A model generated the notes under the pieces. The model was not told the DNA's origin, did no database searches, and worked only from the letters and a program-made list of their open reading frames with translations. A program made the position numbers and the translations under genes. A DNA stretch of 64,000 nucleotides, taken from assembly GCA_023935145.1 (NCBI GenBank), contig CM043704.1, positions 94,141,873-94,205,872 on the forward strand. Reading direction: 5' to 3'. This document shows, one piece after another, positions 60,973-64,000 of this stretch. Each line of letters starts with the position of its first letter. Positions within the stretch are counted from its first letter, which is position 1. Source of the stretch: Bretschneidera sinensis (taxonomy: Eukaryota > Streptophyta > Magnoliopsida > Brassicales > Akaniaceae).

Positions 60973-62000
60973 GGCAACGAATCGGGGTTGATGAAGATTG
61001 TAGCAAGAATTTGAACGTTAGGGCACGAACCCCCGACAATTGCTTATTATTCAAATTTTTAGCACAGTAGATCAAACTAGCTACCAGCCGTTAGTGATTC
61101 TCCAGAATTCGAAGTTTCTGTTGATGAAAAGACGAGGAAGAATTGAAAGATTAATGTGATAACCCTAATCTCTGTCAAAATCTCCCATTTATGTTTTATT
61201 TTAAACACAAGGGCCGGGCGGTTCTGGTTGATAGTGATAAATTTAATCGAAACCAAACCATAACCGGAATGAACCGATACCGAATCGATTGGTTTAAACC
61301 GGATCTCATGTATATCAAATCTTTAAAATTAATTACAAATAACAAAGCGCAATAAACGTATCTTTATTTATTATCAAAATTATAAAATTAATTACTAATA
61401 ACAAAGTGCAATAAATATAAACTTATATATTAATTAAAATAATTATTTATTTGTTTTTATTTAAACAAAAAAAATACTACTCTCCATGGATCATATAATT
61501 TTAATACTTTACAACATTCAAATCATCTAATTTTTAAAATATCACAAAAATATTTAAAATATTTACTTTATTTTAGTTAATACTTTTAAAAATATTTAAA
61601 TATAATTATAATATTCGTAATCATCTTCACTTCTGAATTTTTCTTTTTACACAAAAAAAAAAAAAATATAAACAAGCCTCGAAAAAAACAATTGAGTTAT
61701 TACAAACTTTTGCCAGAGTTATCTATCTCCCCTATTTCCATTAATACAAATGTAGTGTGTAATAATATCTGTCACTTTTTTAAACTACACTAACTGGGTC
61801 CAGCAGACCTCCGGTTCCTAAGTACCCAATCGGCGACCAAAACCGGCCTAAGAGCCGTCTTTTCTTTTCTGGCCGAAAACACTATCGGCAATGCGTTTCT
61901 GCTCAAACCCCATTCCACTTCCAGTTGACACCAAATTTCTTTGCTCCCCAGAAAATCAAGAGAGTGAAGAAGACAGAGAAGAAAGAGATTGAATGAGAGG
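60973..62000. promoter_or_regulatory. Shared divergent promoter region
   Basis: About 1.03 kb between the ZOP1-like start (minus) and the ALP1-like start (plus). It holds an AACCGAACCG-type degenerate repeat patch near 61215-61305 and a long AT-rich centre. No specific operators were recognised. Confidence 0.4.
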
Positions 62001-63380
62001 ATGGATCAAACGTTTTTGCTAATGCTGTCAAACCTCCTCCACCTCCAAAACTCCCTTGACCCAACCACCTCCCTCCTTTCTCCCACCTCCGACTCCACCT
62101 CCCCTTCCTCCTCCTCTTCCTTTCCCTCCTCCTCTCCTTCCTCCCTACTCTCCTCCTCCTCCGCTGCCCCTCTCCTCTTCTTCACCCTCGCCTCCCTGCT
62201 CTCCTTCATCGCCTCCTCCAAGACACCTTCCCTTTCCTCTCCTTCCTCCCGCTCGAATCCTTCCTCTCCCTCCCCTTCTTCCCCTTCCCCTTCCCCTCCC
62301 AACTCTGACTACTCCGTATCCGCTTTCCGCGCCCTCTCCACCGACCACATCTGGTCCCTCGATGCCCCTCTCCGAGACGCCCACTGGCGGTCCCTCTACG
62401 GACTCTCTTACCCGGTCTTCACCACCGTCGTCGAGAAGCTCAAGCCCTTCATCGCCGCCTCCAATCTCTCTCTCCCCTCCGATTACGCTGTCGCCATGGT
62501 CCTCTCCCGTCTCTCTCACGGCTTCTCCGCCAAGACCCTCGCTTCCCGCTACTCCCTCGACCCTTACCTCATCTCAAAGATCACCAACATGGTGACTCGC
62601 CTCCTCGCCACCAAGCTCTACCCGGAATTCATCAAGATACCTGTGGGCAGGCGCAGGTTGATTGAGACCACGCAGGGTTTCGAGGAGTTGACTTCGCTTC
62701 CCAACATGTGTGGAGCCATCGATGGGAGCCCCATCAAGGTCCGTGGCCTCAATCATGATAGGAACGGGAATAATCTTTACAAATGCCGATATGGGTACGA
62801 TTCGGTTTTGCTTCAGGTTGTTGCTGACCACAAGAAGATATTCTGGGACGTGTGCGTCAAGGCGCCCGGTGGGTCGGATGACGCTGCGCACTTCAGGGAC
62901 AGCTTGCTGTATAATAGGCTTACTTCGGCGGATATTGTGTGGGATAAGTTGATCAACGTGAGGGGTCACCATGTGAGGCCGTACATAGTTGGGGACTGGT
63001 GTTATCCTCTCTTGTCTTTTCTGATGACGCCCTTTTCGCCCAACGGGGCGGGGACCCCTGCGCAGAACTTGTTCGATGGAATGCTGATGAAGGGAAGGTC
63101 TGTGGTTGTGGAGGCCATTGGATTGCTTAAGGGGAGGTGGAAGATTCTCCAGAACTTGAATGTGGGGCTTAACCATGCGCCACAGACCATTGTTGCTTGC
63201 TGCGTGCTGCATAACTTGTGTCAGATTGCGAGGGAGCCGGAGCCGGAGCTGTGGAAGGATCCGGACGAGGGTGGGCCTCAGGCAAGAGTATTTGAGAGCG
63301 AGAAGCAGTTTTATTATTATGGAGAAAGTTTGAGGCAGGCGTTGGCTGATGATTTGCACCAAAGGCTTTCGTCAAGATAG
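62001..63380 (+). CDS. ALP1-like protein, domesticated PIF/Harbinger nuclease (459 aa, intronless)
   Basis: ATG at 62001 chosen because no earlier in-frame ATG exists before the leader. Residues 20-100 are Ser/Pro/Leu low-complexity. A helix-turn-helix-like region (YAVAMVLSRLSHGFSAKTLA) precedes the DDE_Tnp_4 nuclease: D241 in CGAIDGSPIKV, D332 in VGDWCYPL and E371 in VVEAIGLLKGRWKIL, plus ADHKKIFWDV and CCVLHNLC. All three acidic positions appear present. Arabidopsis ALP1, a domesticated transposase, associates with Polycomb PRC2 and counters silencing, though it lost catalytic residues; this protein could retain them. There are no terminal inverted repeats or transposon flanks, and it ends cleanly, so it is a host gene. 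Confidence 0.88.
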   Translation: MDQTFLLMLSNLLHLQNSLDPTTSLLSPTSDSTSPSSSSSFPSSSPSSLLSSSSAAPLLFFTLASLLSFIASSKTPSLSSPSSRSNPSSPSPSSPSPSPPNSDYSVSAFRALSTDHIWSLDAPLRDAHWRSLYGLSYPVFTTVVEKLKPFIAASNLSLPSDYAVAMVLSRLSHGFSAKTLASRYSLDPYLISKITNMVTRLLATKLYPEFIKIPVGRRRLIETTQGFEELTSLPNMCGAIDGSPIKVRGLNHDRNGNNLYKCRYGYDSVLLQVVADHKKIFWDVCVKAPGGSDDAAHFRDSLLYNRLTSADIVWDKLINVRGHHVRPYIVGDWCYPLLSFLMTPFSPNGAGTPAQNLFDGMLMKGRSVVVEAIGLLKGRWKILQNLNVGLNHAPQTIVACCVLHNLCQIAREPEPELWKDPDEGGPQARVFESEKQFYYYGESLRQALADDLHQRLSSR

Positions 63381-64000
63381 AATGGAAGTTTTGAAAAGAG
63401 GGTGATTTTTATAACCTTATTCGCTGTAAGTTTAAGCATTTCTAGTAACTTTTAGCCTGAGTAATATGATTTGAGGGGTTGCTTAATTATTGTTATTTCA
63501 CCCTTTTTTAGTAAGAATTAGAAGTGGATTTTGTGGACAACTAAAATTTCGTATCTAGTGTATCTATCTTGTGAATGAATTTTGAATATTAGAGTCCTGA
63601 ATTGGAAGAAAGTGCAAACATAGCCCTCATTTTTCATGGTAGTGTTCAATTAATTAAACTGAGTTCATCTTTCCTCTCTTGTCATTTTTTGGTTAAATTC
63701 CTATGCTGTGTTCGGTCAGGTTTCCTATTCTCCATTTGGTAGCAAATTGGCTGAAGTTGCTTGTTGGCAGATGCATTGTAGATGCGTACTTATAAGAAAA
63801 CTTCAAAAAAAATTATTAACTATGTATATATGATATGTTGATTTGTAGGGTGAATTTGCAGCATTGCTAGAAATGTACTGTGCTGACTTGATGTATTATA
63901 ATTGCGTACTTTGAATGAAATCCCATTGTAGGTATGATAGTATTCAAGAGTGACTTCGGAAAGAATCTTGTTTGCTGATTTTTTTTCTAAGTGTTAACCT
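63381..64000 (+). other. 3' UTR and downstream flank of the ALP1-like gene
   Basis: T-rich sequence with several AATAAA-like and TTGTA words. No further ORF or RNA is supported to the end of the window. Confidence 0.5.

Noticed and set aside
62056..62595. Pro/Ser-rich plus-strand ORF and overlapping minus ORFs
   Set aside because: Low-complexity shadows of the Ser/Pro-rich N-terminus of the ALP1-like protein in other frames.
62574..63362. 262-residue minus-strand ORF
   Set aside because: Antisense shadow of the ALP1-like gene. No domain, and the GC-rich codon pattern of the sense strand explains its length.

Overview
The window is nuclear DNA from an angiosperm, most likely a eudicot. It is AT-rich, its genes have GT-AG introns, and it carries plant-specific proteins (a DUF1645 protein, an RBP45/47-type RNA-binding protein, PPR relics). 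It also holds plant-type transposons: a Ty3/gypsy Tat-lineage element with a second RNase H and an antisense ORF, Ty1/copia and L1-type remnants, and MITEs. The species cannot be named from the sequence.

Layout. 1-4.8 kb: AT-rich DNA with one small hydrophilic ORF (2262-2528). 4.85-9.0 kb: six-exon gene for a type II membrane sulfotransferase-like protein, with a tRNA-like (SINE-type) insert in its long third intron. 10.03-21.39 kb: a complete 11.4-kb LTR retrotransposon on the minus strand with a perfect 5-bp target duplication. Its gag-pol is one reading frame interrupted only by stop codons. A separate antisense gene with its own TATA box and an 89-bp tandem array lie between pol and the 3' LTR. 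21.8-24.2 kb: a long-TIR element, a probable solo LTR and a foldback element. 24.8-34.0 kb: six-exon three-RRM protein (RBP47 type). Its introns hold locally tandem sequences and a reverse-oriented LINE that itself carries a 107-bp MITE. 39.6-40.7 kb: intronless DUF1645 gene. 47.2-58.1 kb: a graveyard of two broken PPR genes, a hAT transposase tail, LINE relics and a copia element reduced to two LTRs around about 110 bp. 58.3-61.0 kb: minus-strand five-exon ZOP1-like gene (U1-type zinc finger plus OCRE domain). 62.0-63.4 kb: intronless ALP1-like gene, a domesticated PIF/Harbinger nuclease, divergent from ZOP1.

How the parts relate. The intact host genes look independent, as expected in a plant. 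The one suggestive pairing is ZOP1 (RNA-directed DNA methylation and splicing) head to head with an ALP1-like protein (the Arabidopsis relative antagonises Polycomb silencing), about 1.03 kb apart. The most unusual object is the Tat element. Sense gag-pol and an antisense, intron-containing gene share one element, with a hairpin-rich 89-bp array lying downstream of one and upstream of the other. Exon limits were set by eye from splice consensus, reading-frame continuity and family knowledge, without transcript data.
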